From NCBI RefSeq assembly GCF_000213175.1, contig NW_009799099.1:5390665-5454664 (forward strand): a stretch of DNA of 64,000 nucleotides, in the 5' to 3' direction. A program made the translations under genes and the position numbers. Source of the DNA: Neurospora tetrasperma FGSC 2508 (taxonomy: Eukaryota > Ascomycota > Sordariomycetes > Sordariales > Sordariaceae). The notes under the pieces were generated by a model, which saw nothing but the letters and a program-made list of their open reading frames with translations, was not told where the DNA came from and made no database searches. Positions 44,801 through 56,879 of this stretch are shown here, one piece after another (position 1 is the first letter of the stretch; every line of letters begins with the position of its first letter).

Positions 44801-47800
44801 TCAGATCTTCGAGACAGTTCGCAGATGCCACGTGGCAAGATTGCCCATATGTAATCATGTGAAGTCCGCTGCTCCGATCTTCAATGTGATGAGAAGCTTG
44901 GGGGTTGGGGAGCTTGGAGAATCTGGGGAAACCGGGCTTGCGAGCCTGAAAAAGAAAGACAACTTGGCAATGTTCTAATTACCATCACGTACGCCGCATG
45001 GATACTTCCATCCTTTCATGCCATTCACTGGACTGCCGGCTCCCACTAAAAGGCCATGGACTCAGCGTGGCAAGATATACACGCCGATGTGCAATGCAAA
45101 CTCGCAGGGGCTGGCTCCGTTGGGTATCGTGCCATGATAAAGCCATCACGCCCTGACCGATGTGATTTCGGACGGGCGGATTGCGCTCGCTATCATAACC
45201 GGATCTCATCGTAGGCCAAGCCTGCCGCGATGTGGTCGAGTATCGTCTTGGTGAAATCATATAGGTTAACGCGCCATAATCCTGACGTGTCTGATATCTT
45301 GGGGGATGGCGGGGAAAAAAGTCTCTAACAAATCGCATCTATCCAAGGGGTCACCGCCACTGAGGAGGAACAACGGCCAACGAAGCGCCTACTGGTAGTA
45401 CGCGGTAAGTCTGAGGTCGCGGTGACAATAGTGGCATCTTGGAGGGATGTGGGGAATTTCAAGCTCTTGGCTTCACACGGCAGTTCCCAAGTCTCTTAAG
45501 TTCCCCTTTGTGATGCGGTTCTAACTGCCCAAGAACCCCAAAAAGTCATCAGATGTCTTCAAAGTATTCCACTAATCCAGGTACGAAGGGGGGTGTAAGA
45601 TTTTGTAAGACTTGCCTCAATGTGAAAGCCAAGGCGGTAGTGTGTTTTCTCAACAAAAAGAGGAGAAGCCTCCGTTGGAGCGAAGCATGAACTGGAAGCT
45701 TGGCGTGGGTTGGAGTTCAGTTGGAGAGTTAGGTCAGACAATTGATCTAGACCTGACTAGGGCAAAACTAGAGAAAGAGGCCAAGAAAATCCACAATCTG
45801 AAGTGGTTCTTGAGGTGTAAATGATGAGTAGAAGCAGAACCGAGAAGAGATCTGGATGCTGCCATAATGAAATAGATCAGGCAGCATCGGCCGCATTGCC
45901 AGCCTCTCTGGTTGGGTCTGGGGTTTGAGGGTTCGTTCGGGGCACCTCGAGATGATGATCTGGGGAAACTGGAGTCGTCGATGGAGTCAAATGGAGAACA
46001 GGAGGAGGAGAATGGTGGCAGTTAAAGCTTCCCTTGGCACATGCTATGGCCATGGAAAAGAGCTAATCCCTGTGACGGGAGGTAGTTGGTGGAGTTGAGA
46101 TGGAAGCGACGGATTGAACTGAAAGGGCCAAGGCGGGCGGGGGTTACAGTGCCCACTGTGTCCACTAGGTGCCCTTGTAAAAGAGGAAATCCGGGGCAGT
46201 TTCCACCAGCGATGCAAATCCGGGGTAACTTTGACTGAACGTCGTCCCTTCTTTTCCAGCTGAGCTGAGCTGTCTACAACTATTGGATCTCCAACCTCTT
46301 CTCATTGTTCACATGACTGGTGGAGGCTCTTGATTGTTCTCTTTTCCGTTTGCACAAGTTCCATACCCACAAGTTTTTGTTTTGGTGTGCCTTTTTTGAA
46401 CTGCCGAGGCCTTCTCTCCCCGTATTGCTCATATTGCGTGATACAGGTAATCAATACTGCTTGTATGTACTTGTTCTACTTGTATTTTGACAACCGTCTC
46501 CAGGCTGGAGTTGGACAAATGATGGGAGATCCACATTCCCTTGGATGGTATCAACGGGATATCCAAGGAAAGTGGTATTTTATGTACCTGCCATCTAAGA
46601 CAGCAACTGCATCAAGCATCCGCTGTCGCGGCCGCTACAGTGCAGTGCTACTTTCCAAATTCTCAAAGTTCACAGACAGGGCAGCTGCGTCCGCCCGCCG
46701 TGATCCGTGAAAGGTTACACGAAATTGAAATATGGGTCTGAGCGACATCAATCTTTCGTTTCTTCCTTTTCTTTTTCTTGATGACGAGGAGAATTTCCAA
46801 AGGGAGAGGAATACTATTCAGATGGAGAAAGCAGGGAAATGATGGAATTCGGGCAGCCTGCGTTGATCAGGAACTTGTGCCTCCCCGCGCAGACAGCTCG
46901 CCATTGATCCAACTGAATCCAACGGTATCTAACCATCATGGCAACAATCATGGCAATTTAGGAACACCCATCTGACTGACTGCTTTGAGCGGCGTCTTCA
47001 GTCTTTCGTTCCCGCGGCGGTAATCCACAACCACTTGGCGGACAGTGACTTCTCCTTTTTCGTCGCTTTTCGTTCAGCTCATCCTTCGTACGACAAAGTG
47101 GCGTTCTCCTGCTTTGCTCAATTTGGTCCAGTCCAAAATCGATGCCTGCCAGGTCCTCAATCGACATTGTAATACCCAACCCAAGCATTCCCTTGGCCCG
47201 GGGTACGATACAAGGCTCTTGGACCAAACACAAGAGAAGCAATGTTGGTCTCGTCGTCTATCGTCGTTTGCTTGCGAGATGGAGGACTAGGAGAGCCTCA
47301 GCAACGGAAGCCCACCGCCACTTGCATTCCCCACAGACTCCAATAAACGCGTCCTTGCATGCCTCGTTGCCTGTCTAATCCATGCTGACAATGCCTGGAG
47401 AGCGATCAACTGGCGCTTCCGGTTGCGCAAAAAGGGCCAAGCATTGACGACCCATTCACGACAACGACGACGACCTTTCTGCCGCTAATTTTGACTGTGA
47501 CTATCGCAATTGTCATGACTGCTGACCCCGCACAACGCTTTGTCTGCGCCGTCGGCGGACGCATAACCACGGTCAGATTCACATACCCCCAAGCACCATC
47601 ATCGGCACTCAAGTTGAGACCATCTCGGACAAGGTTTCCGACATCAGTTTCGCGAAAACCAAGCTTCAAATTTGTTTCGACAAAGACGTACTGCATGATG
47701 CATTCCCATACACTTCCCATTTATCCTTCCGCCCGAAACCTTCATCCGGAAGGCCGTTTGTGGTCATTGCCACGTGCGGGGGAAGATTCCTCAAGATTTG

Positions 47801-49463
47801 GGCGTCCTGGGCGTTCTGGGCATCGCGGGGCATCGTGAAATACCAAGCCCATTCCTGTCACTGCCACTCTGCAGGAAGGGGGGTCTGGGTAGGAGGAAGG
47901 CAGCGAGTGGGAGAGAGATGGACAACAGGACACGTCCCAGAGTTTTCCTCTTCCTTCACCACGGCTTCGATCCCATCCAATGGCATATCAGCCAAGACGG
48001 ATGAAATATCAGATCCAGGTTGTGGGTATGCCGCCGAGCCCAAGCTACAAGCGGACGAGCCTGGCTGTGCCTCACTAAAAGGGTTGATATGCCGGTCGAG
48101 GAACAAAGATTGATGGTCACGATATGGTTAGAATGGGTGGTGGTGGATGGCTGCAAGAGGATGTGGTCTAGATGCGGTCCAGCTGCAAGCAGAAGTACAC
48201 TCAAGGTTAGCCCGAGCGCAAGCCCAAGAATAAACGAGTCGAAATGAGTCTAACGAGCAAAAAGAAAGCTCCTCGATGCTACTCGAGCCCTGCAGCCAAG
48301 CCATCTTGGCGGCCCGCGGCTGGATAAGGTTGGCGGGACTAATCCAACCAAACAATGTTGTCATTGACCTTTCCGTCTTCCCCAGGTCAACAAGTCTATT
48401 TTTCACCACTAAGGCCCAGCCAAAGGTTGTACCGTACCCCCCCGGCAGGATTGTCTACCACTCACAGGCCGTCTTACCTCATCCTTAAATGGCTGGATAT
48501 TATCAACAATGATACTCCGTACCATTCGCTTCGTGATGGAAAGATTGACCATTCCATCCAGATGGGATCGGTGAGCCAAACACAAGTGCAGCTGGCTTAT
48601 CAGAACAGAGTACGGTACAACTTGGGAAAGTTGCCCGGCGAAGCATGCATATGTGTTCGGCTTCAATCAACGTCCCGCTTCTCACCCCCTTTTTTCACTA
48701 CTTACTGACCCATGTGTGGCGAGCACGCATGTTGGATGTACAGAACCGCTTCCGGAACGCTGCCGTTGACACTTCTCGGCAAAATGCACCTTGGTCACAA
48801 GTCGGTGTAAGTGACGGTAATCCGTACGCTGCTCTCCTCTGGTTCCTAGGAATCAAACGAGTTGCCAGATTACGGTAACGCTTGTGTTTCCATAGATCAG
48901 AGACATGTTCCGCCTGCTGGTCTCAGCAGACTGAAACCACCCATGTTGACGTGAAAAGGAGCCAGGGGACCTGGTCCAGGCTACAAGTACAGGAAACCAT
49001 GGGAAAGCCATGCTGCCAGGATCATCTAGTACTCGCATACCCTACCTCACTGGCACTGGGTAATGTCTTGTCCACGCTTGGTTACCATGTACATACATCA
49101 ACTGCTTAGTGTAGCACCCATGCACTAACTAGCTGTGACATGGTGTTCTGCTGTACCCCCCTTCAACCACTTACAAGGTACCCTCATACCCTTGTTTCTA
49201 TTTTCCATGTGCTTGGGTGTCTGGCCCTGCGGATGAAAGACCTCCAACCCTTAAGTTTGTCTTCCCCGACTATAAGGGCCAGAGCATCCTCATCATGCCC
49301 CCTTTATTCGTGTGTTTCCTCTCTTCTCTCCAGGGAATCGGCGGCCCTTCCATCTAGTTATCCCCAGACAACCGGCACCTTCGTACCAGTCCAACCGTCC
49401 TTCACTTCAACGCCAATCCTTACCTCATAGGTAGATCGAACATCCTCACAGTCACCACCCACC
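41819..49463. other. 7.6 kb gene-poor interval
   Basis: No gene, tRNA or repeat was recognised between SRP54 and the MFS transporter gene. Short frames occur on both strands (for example 44368-44736 plus, 44985-45338 minus, 47406-47720 minus, 47491-47838 plus), none with conserved text, signal peptide or splice support. Simple CT runs lie near 42026-42042 and (GTCT)n near 43127. Composition is ordinary and not AT-rich, so this is not a RIP relic. The first 300 bp contain the SRP54 promoter. The end contains the transporter promoter, with a TATAAG at 49271-49276. Confidence 0.5.
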
Positions 49464-51133
49464 ATGGCTGCCGATCATGACGCACCCGTACGGGACGTCC
49501 CGACTACTGAGAGCTCCAGCGTCAACAACGAGAAGGCTGTCCATCCCGAGTACACTGAGGACGTCGCTCTGGAAAGTGCCGGCTGGGATGAGCAAAGAAC
49601 CAAGAAGCTACTTCGCAAGATCGATAGCAGGCTACTCCCCTTCCTTGCCTTGTTGTACCTTCTATCCTTCCTCGACCGTACAAATATCGGCAATGCCAAG
49701 CTCGAGCTCCTTACGCAGGACTTGAAGCTCACCGGCCTCAAGTACAACGATGCGTTGGGTATCTTCTTTCCCTTCTACGTCCTCGCCGAGGTACCCTCCA
49801 ACATGGCCATGAAGCGTTTCCGCCCGTCCATTTGGATCCCATCCATTATGATTGCGTGGGGTGTTTGTTGCACCCTTATGGGCGTTGTCCAGAATTACCA
49901 TGGCTTGATGGCAGTGCGGTCTTGCTTGGGTCTTGCCGAGGGAGGTCTCTTTCCTGGTATCACCTACTAGTATGTATCTCCCTTTTGCTTGTCGTCAAAT
50001 CGCATTTACTTACAGTACCCAAGCATTACAATGTGGTACAGGCGTCACGAGTGCGGCTTCCGCATGGCCATATTCTTCTCCGCTGCTACCGCCGCCGGTG
50101 CTTTCGGTGGTCTTCTGGCTCGTGGTATCCTGGAGATGAAGGGTGTCGGTGGCTACAATGGATGGCGCTGGCTCTTCATCTTGGAGGGTATCTTGACTTT
50201 TATTATTGGTAAGTTGACCCGTCCTGCCTTTTTATACGGTGCGTTTTCTGATGATTTCTTCCAGCCGTCATTGCCTTTTTCGCCATGTACGACTACCCTC
50301 AGACCGCCAAATTTCTCAAGCCTGAGGAGCGTGAAGAGATCGCCGCCCGTCTCAAGCGCGATCGTTCTTCCCTTGCCGATGAGTTCGACATCAAGTATTT
50401 CTTTGCAGCCCTCAAGGACTGGAAGATCTGGGTCCACATGTTCATCACCATTGGCGTTTACACTGGCTTGTACTCGTACTCGCTCTTCGTCCCCACCATC
50501 ATCAACAGCATCGGTACCTTTAGCCCCGAGCAGAGTCAGCTTTTGACTGTCCCGCCTTACGTGGTAGCCTGCCTTTTCTGCATTGGTGCCGGCTGGTATG
50601 CCGATAAACTCAAGCAGCGTGGTATCTTTATGCTGTTCTTCATGGGCATGGCGTACGTATCACCTCAAATCTATCTTTGCATCACTTGCTAACGACTCAG
50701 CAGTATCGTTGGCTTGATCATGTTGATGGCTACTAGGACGCCCGCTGTCCGCTACCTCGGCTGCTTCTTCCTCGCTTCGGGTATCTACCCCAACGTTCCC
50801 CAGGGCGTCGCATGGAACGGCAACAACATTGGTGGCTCGCTCAAGCGCGGTGTTGGCATTGCCATGCACGTCGGTTTCGGCAACCTGGGCGGTGTCATCT
50901 CGTCGTACCTCTTCCTCGCCAAGCAGTCTCCCCACTACTACCAGGGTTTTGGCACCCTTCTCGGCTGCCAGGTCATGGCTTTTGTCCTGTCGGCCTTTAT
51001 GACCATCTACCTCAGGCGCGAGAACGCTCGCCGGGACCGCGAGTACAAGCCCCCAAGCGAGTACACTGAGGAGGAAAAGATTGCGGAGCGCGAGAAGGGT
51101 GATAATGCCACCTTTTTCCGGTACACCGTATAG
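49464..51133 (+). CDS. MFS transporter, Dal5/anion:cation symporter (ACS) family
   Basis: Four exons, 49464-49969, 50024-50208, 50265-50652 and 50704-51133, encode 502 aa. Introns are 51-56 nt. The first uses acceptor CCCAAG at 50023, giving GITYYITMWYRRHE; the nearer TACAG acceptor would break the frame. The cytosolic N terminus (about 1-50) is acidic. TM1 and the following loop read LLPFLALLYLLSFLDRTNIG (about 56-75). The ACS-type signature continues with FFPFYVLAEVPSNM, LGLAEGGLFPG, WRWLFILEGI and the second half TIGVYTGLYSYSLFVPTII. The C-terminal tail (REYKPPSEYTEEEKIAEREK) is charged. Family members carry allantoate, nicotinate, pantothenate, biotin or other organic anions into fungal cells at the plasma membrane. 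The substrate cannot be decided from sequence. Confidence 0.92.
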
Positions 51134-52349
51134 ATGTGGTTGCGTTGCGTGCTGTGTGGACTTTTACTGTTCACGGCTTGGTTTTTGTCATGGGATACGG
51201 AATGGGATGAATTACATGAACAGATGATATGGGATTGACAGCTCGATGACTTGGAGGTCATCTGTACCATGCCCTACACATGTTTATATACCTACGGATA
51301 AAATCATGGGCGGTAGTACTGGGGAGAATTGTATCATGATTGTTGTGGATGGAAGACTCTGAGATCTCCTATTGGATAGATCAAAACTACTTGGATATAT
51401 ACCACTACTTATCTATAAATCAAATACCATAATGCGTGTTCTACTCGCACTTCTTGATTACTTTTAGGTGCCAAGGAATGGATCATATCGTGATTCAAAG
51501 GTTTGAGGGGTTTCAAAACTAGTCCCAGGACATTAAATGATTAATATCCGCAAAGGTGCTTGTAAATACGCCCACGCCAGTGCTCAGATTACAGTTTGCA
51601 GTCTTGGACTAAATATACGTCACTCGCCCACAGCACGCGTTCGTGCAGTGGATTGGCATTATGTCTGGTATCTTTTTGAGACTAGGAAGTTCCAGTCTCG
51701 AGACATGGAAACCTGATCCCCCCTTTCCAGCAAGTATGATCGATGATGCTAGGTGGTGAGTCACATACGTTCTTATCTACAAATAGCAACTATGCAGGTA
51801 CGTAGCAACGAGGACGCAGAGTAGTAGGTATCTGAGGGGATGAATGATAAGCGGCAATGGAGAAGATAAAGACAGGTCTTAGAGGTGGGATGTCTGAACT
51901 GATATCAAAATTGGGGGTAGTGGGTACATGTTGTCCGTGGATCGTGGATGACACGAGAACTTTTTTCTTAGTTTGTTTTTCTGACCATAGAGATAACGTT
52001 CCTTTTTTTGCATTCTTCTTCTCCTTTCCCGCTCGCATTTTCCCATGACCGCTAATCACGAAATGTTGTTGAGTTCTGCGGTGTTCTAACTATCAACCGT
52101 TGTTTGGCCATGCACTGCTCTTGTAATTCCGTGGTTCTGCGACGAGACATGCAGTCAGGCACCGAATCGAAAATCGATGTTGGTACCCGTTGCGGGCTGG
52201 GCCGTGCGGGCATGATTGATGTTGTACTTACGGTAATTACAGAGAGGAAAGAGCGTGATGTGAGCGTCCACTTGGGCTGCTGTGGTCATGGGACTTGCCA
52301 ATGGTATATGTGGGATGAGCAGTGCAAAATTGAGAGGATAGCGACAGCG
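51134..52349. other. Intergenic region after the ACS transporter
   Basis: Contains the 3' end of the transporter gene. No other feature was recognised; the open frames at 51790-52059 and 52104-52355 lack coding character. Confidence 0.45.
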
Positions 52350-53065
52350 ACTTGAAGACTCTCGCCAGTTGAAATTCAAAAGAACCTAGAAACTGAAGTT
52401 AGTGGTTTGGTAATATCCGCGGCACTTACTCACCTTACAATCAGATAAACCTGACCGCGGTTAACACTCGTTACTAACGAACTAAAGTATGCCGGGCACC
52501 TAATTTTATCTACCCTCTATAACTATTATATCCGATACCACTCCGACTAAATTTTAGGATGGGAAAGGTTACGATGTTGCTGTTAGACGCTGAGATGCAT
52601 CTATTAACTCAATTAACGATTCTCGGCTAGAACGTAGATACCTAGAGGTATATATAATGGTTTCCTGGCCAAGGCTTCACGATCACCGGACAGGCATATA
52701 ACAAGACAGCAGCCGTACCGAAACACTATAGTGAGCGGTTTTGTACCCAATAGAATTATTGGGGTCTAATTTACCTACCGACAAAAAGGTTATACGAATA
52801 AACAGAACACGATATAGTTAGTACGTTAGACCTTGGTATACTGATGTTACGCATCCAAGCATCTTGATTAGACCTTTGAACCTAATCTCAGGGTATTTTC
52901 TAGATTACAAAATCCTCCAAAGACGCTGGTTAATGTGTTTTCAATTTCTCCTAATCCCTACCATATCAACATTATAATGCCATATAAACCCAAGTCTTGT
53001 AGACGCACACATCGAAACAAATGCCCCCTTTGCCGGAATAGCAACAACCGCCAGGCCGCACGCCC
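52350..53065 (+). repeat. Diverged dispersed repeat, copy 1 (AT-shifted)
   Basis: This segment aligns by eye along its length with 56880-57565 in the same orientation. Shared landmarks in order are cttgaagactctcg, gttagacgctgag, tcggctagaa/tcggctacaa, gatacctag, a caggcat...aagatagcagca block, cttgattagacct and the closing aaatgcccc...aatagcaa. Many differences are C in copy 2 versus T in copy 1, or G versus A, as expected for mild RIP acting mainly on this copy. No protein-coding potential was seen. Confidence 0.65.
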
Positions 53066-53490
53066 TGCCGCGAGAACTGCATGACTTTTTACCAAACTCC
53101 CTGCCGCCTGCCCCCCCTCCCCTCGTACAGCTATGTGATGGGGAGCTGATCTGGAATTCGCAGAATGGGTGCACATCTCCTAGGTACCTACCTGACAGTG
53201 GCATTGGAAAACTCGACTGTCTCCATCCCACAGAATGCCTAGAGCGCAGGGATTATATTCCTCCCGTCCCTAGCTCTCTCACAAAAGCGCACCTCCTTCC
53301 ATTTGTATTCTCTAACATGCCACTCCATCTTCTTCGAGGTAGAAATCATGGCCTGTCTGGAGGGTTTGTCGAGGAATTTGGAGATCCAGCATATTGTAAA
53401 TTTCCTAGGTAGGTGCCTACCGTACCTTTAGGCTCTTATCCCAAGTGAAAGTATTCTGAAAAACTTCTCACCTCTGTCAGGTCAGAGGTC
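53066..53490. other. Short intergenic stretch
   Basis: Nothing recognised; it contains several ctaggta/tacctacc motifs that recur across this island. Confidence 0.35.
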
Positions 53491-53494
53491 TTTA

Positions 53495-53935
53495 TCTTTC
53501 CGCTGTACGGACCGGAGACAGAGCCGTGTCGGGTGGAGCGCAAGGCGAGGGATGCTGTTCCGTTCAAGGTACCTCCAAGGCAGAACTGCCAGCAAACCAA
53601 TACATTTCGTCTCAAAACTTTCCTCCATTGGGTCTCGGACTCTCCTGTGTTTGACTTCTGTTCCACGAAGAAGTTTTAGACGGTGAAAGTTGAGTCGAAG
53701 GCTTCGTCTCATCTTAATATTTCATCCAGTCGGTCCCGGCCATGTCGGGTAGAGCGCAAGGCGAGGGACGCTATTCCATTCAAAGTACCTTCAAGGCAGA
53801 ACTGTCAGCAAAACGATACATTTCGTCTCAAACTTTTCCTCCACTGGGTCTCTCTCTCTCTTGTGTTTGACACTTATTCACGAACTAAAGCAAGTTTCAT
53901 GTGGTGGAAATCGAAAGCTTCGTCCCATTTTCTCT
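53495..53935 (+). repeat. Tandem duplication of a ~220 bp unit
   Basis: Two head-to-tail copies lie at about 53497-53717 and 53723-53932. Both contain cgtgtcggg/catgtcggg, agagcgcaaggcgaggga, ccaaggcagaactg/tcaaggcagaactg and tacatttcgtctcaaa, and both end in a cgaaggcttcgtc/cgaaagcttcgtc block. Identity is roughly 80-85% by eye and most differences are transitions, again suggestive of RIP or age. The minus-strand frame at 53436-53712 is a by-product. Confidence 0.7.
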
Positions 53936-54372
53936 AGCTGTACACTGGGTACCTCTACGGCCATGGATTATACACCGCCTGCCTGCAAAGTCACAAGTAT
54001 ATAAGTAGGTAACGAGACTCTCTTCTCTTCTTATGTCATTGCTCATCTTCCTCTCTCCGAACCATTCGCAACATCACATTCACCAGCGTCTCGCGGCGGC
54101 TTCAACAAATTCTGGATCAAGCAATACACCTGACTTCATTCATCCACAATCAAATCGACCCACGTCAGCTACCTTGAGGTAGGTCGTTGCAAAGAGGTAT
54201 CATTGTAAATTCGAATCCCCCATTTCCTCCAGTCGGGGCCTCATCAAATTCTGATACGAGCCTGAAATACAGGTTACCTTCAATCACCACCCAATCTTGC
54301 AATACCTACCTAGGTATCTATCTTGGAGTACACTACCGATCTACTGCTCCCATTTGAATCATTCACGACATC
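53936..54372. promoter_or_regulatory. Promoter and leader of the orphan gene
   Basis: A TATA-like gtatataag at about 53997-54005 lies 370 bp upstream of the ATG at 54373. The leader is CT/CA-rich. Confidence 0.35.
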
Positions 54373-55542
54373 ATGGCATCCATACCTTCATCGGACAACG
54401 CCAATGATACGGCCATGACGAACGCTCTATACGAGCACCAGACAACCCTCCACGTTCGCAAGGCGTCCAACACACCCCCGGAGGTGAATACATCCTCGCC
54501 GACGCCGCTAAACCTCCTCAACTCCTTGATGATGAATATATCGATTTTCATGTCGACGAAAGACATACGGTGTTTGTACGCGATGGACCATGCATTGCGG
54601 GAGCTGGGGGAGGTTCGCGCAGAGGGTACCTCTGCCACCCAAGACAACGATATGGTGTTGGAGGCCATCGATCATGTTGAGCTCCTTGTTGCCTCTGGAC
54701 AGGCGCTGGATGATGCAGAGTTGGGAGATGTGACCAAAGCATGCCAGGTAGGTCTCGTTTATTTCCTGTTTTCTTTCTTTTTCCTTTCGCTAACCGGATA
54801 TACCTCCCTACCGCAGATGCTCTGGCCTTCCGACGCCCAAATTCTCACGCAGGAGCGCATTACATGGATCCATAGGAGCATGCAGCAGGGTATTTTGGCA
54901 GGCAAGCCAGCCTTGTTGGCGAATCATTTCCAAAATTTCATCGTCTATTGCTGCATGAAGTTGGAAGAATTGAGCCAGCCTCCCCAGCCGGACTCAGAAA
55001 CATCGAGCTGCATCATCCAGGCCGCATACCGCTGGGCCCGGCGGGGTTCTGGAAAAGACCGTCCGGAAATTCCGGTTATCAACATGGCCAACCCCATTAC
55101 GCCATTCGCCCAATATATTGCTGCTACGATCGGAGACTTGGAAGACTTCCGTGACGAGATCCAGATTCGTCTGGACATTGACAAACAAGAATACGGCGGA
55201 TCGTTCGTGGCCCTTAGAGCAGCAGAGTGCGGGGATTACATGGAGAAATGTTACGAACTCTTGGCGTCGACCACAGATCACGATGAGGCCAAGGCGGCCG
55301 CAGACGATCTGGGATATTTGTTCAAGATTCAATCACAGGCCCAGCAGCACGAGATCTTGAGAAGGTTGGAGGATACAATACGCCGCCACAAACAGTTTCT
55401 GAACATGCTCAAGGGCAACGAGCTCGAGTTTGACTCGGACGAGCATGATATGAAAGTTGCGGAAGAAGGATATATTAAAGATGAAGGGCAGCAGCAAAGT
55501 AGAGGTGATAAAGCAGTGGAAGATGCAGTCAACACTTCCTAA
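54373..55542 (+). CDS. Uncharacterised orphan protein with a frame-preserving intron
   Basis: The 389-codon frame is uninterrupted, but 54748-54816 has all the marks of an intron: GTAGGT donor, pyrimidine run, GCTAACC branch and CCGCAG acceptor. It is exactly 69 nt, so removal keeps frame and deletes a hydrophobic VYFLFSFFFLSLTGYT segment that would otherwise look like a membrane helix. The spliced product has 366 aa and is soluble, acidic and mostly helical (LEAIDHVELLVASGQALDDA; RRLEDTIRRHKQFLNMLKG), ending in a charged tail with DEGQQQSRGDK. I do not recognise a family. The gene sits between the two diverged repeat copies. The 54373 ATG follows a reasonable leader; a second ATG at residue 16 is possible. 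Confidence 0.6.
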   Translation: MASIPSSDNANDTAMTNALYEHQTTLHVRKASNTPPEVNTSSPTPLNLLNSLMMNISIFMSTKDIRCLYAMDHALRELGEVRAEGTSATQDNDMVLEAIDHVELLVASGQALDDAELGDVTKACQVGLVYFLFSFFFLSLTGYTSLPQMLWPSDAQILTQERITWIHRSMQQGILAGKPALLANHFQNFIVYCCMKLEELSQPPQPDSETSSCIIQAAYRWARRGSGKDRPEIPVINMANPITPFAQYIAATIGDLEDFRDEIQIRLDIDKQEYGGSFVALRAAECGDYMEKCYELLASTTDHDEAKAAADDLGYLFKIQSQAQQHEILRRLEDTIRRHKQFLNMLKGNELEFDSDEHDMKVAEEGYIKDEGQQQSRGDKAVEDAVNTS

Positions 55543-56755
55543 GAGCCACCCACCCCTGCTACCTACTGGAGCGACTTCAATTCTCGTTGTCGCGGAAGGT
55601 CCACAACGGGCCGGAGGATGGTTACCTCTACAGTCCATGGGGATGGTAGTAACAACAGGCCACTACTTCACTTCAATTGAAACCTTGAAGACACCCTGGG
55701 TTATTTTCATAGGTATTTTTTCACTTTCAACATGGCCGCCGAAACGGGCCAGTATCTACCTACTTTCCCTCCCCTTGGACGAGTCTAGACTAGTGGATAA
55801 TTCATTACCTAGCGACGTACGTCCAGCATTCTAAGTTATGCACCTAAGAACCTGGAAGGAGCACGAGTGAGGCCTCTAGTTGGGAATGCATATTGGGAGA
55901 GTTTAGCTTTAGGAAACAGGCTGGGGTCAATAGTTATAGGAGGGATGGGAAATGCATTAACCGTTAGGAAGGGATTAACTCGCGAGCACATCTAGAAAAT
56001 AGGGCACGATCTGGACCGCATGAAGGTCAGGGTCTCTATGTTGTCGGCCGGCGCATCGCGCGATGCAAAAACATGTGTTTTTTTGCCGTGGCCATTTCTC
56101 TAGACGTACCTCTAGCTTTAGTTTTCCATCTACACACAGTTCAGTACTGGTTTATTTGTTAGCTCGAGACCTCGTGTCAACTTTCCTATGCGTTTTCATA
56201 GCTAACTAATGCGTGATCTTACCTTGAAAATGCAATTTCTGATATCCAAAATGCCATATCAAATCCTACTAATACCTTCATCATTCGTACTGATCATTTC
56301 GATTCGTCCTTGCGAGGTTTAAGACTGTTCGGGATAGATTTCGTCAAGTGTATATGGTATAGCGTACGGTACAGTAGGTACCTATAATAATGTACCAAGC
56401 TAACAAACAAACAAACAAACCAGTATTGGACTGTATATAGCGCACAGTGACCCAAGTCGTTCGTGGGCTCAAATGAAGAGGCTTGATTGAATAAAGTTCC
56501 CCAAGACCTGCAAATACCATTAAGGTCGAGAAAACAAAGAAAGTGAAGTTTGAGCCGGTGGTCGTCAGCTTTATCCTGGAGGTGATGTCATGTGGTCATG
56601 CTGTGATACCTAATACCGCTGTGAGCTCCATACGATTCATCCAATCAATATGAGCCCACGTTGACATGCACAGCACCTTGAAACTTTTTGGTGTTACTGC
56701 TTAGATGGTGGTATATAGGCTTGGTCTAAAAGGCATTAATTCAATAACAAGCACT
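55543..56755. other. Intergenic region with a short AAAC repeat
   Basis: No gene. An (AACA)n run lies at about 56401-56419. The stretch before 56755 resembles the 5' flank of the tRNA-Ser gene. Confidence 0.45.
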
Positions 56756-56756
56756 A

Positions 56757-56782
56757 ATCACTTTGGCGGGGAGGTTAACGCG
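56757..56782 (+). pseudogene. Truncated tRNA-Ser copy (5' part only)
   Basis: The 26 bases here match the first 26 bases of the tRNA-Ser gene at 57708 with three differences (first G to A; GAGTGG region altered to GGGAGG). Similarity ends in the D-arm/anticodon stem boundary; no anticodon or T arm follows. The preceding bases (attcaataacaagcacta) also resemble the real gene's 5' flank (attcaacaacaataagcactt), so the duplication included upstream DNA. It cannot encode a tRNA. Confidence 0.7.
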
Positions 56783-56879
56783 TCAAAGGTTTCAATTATT
56801 TTGTCCACGACGAGTCAAGGTACTTGCCAAATGTTGTAGGCGGGTTGTGTAGTGTAGATTGAGGGGTTGGCGATGTTGA

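Noticed and set aside
49970-50017. Nearer TACAG acceptor for the first intron of the ACS transporter
   Set aside because: Using it shifts the frame. The CCCAAG acceptor at 50023 restores the conserved YITMWYRRHE text.
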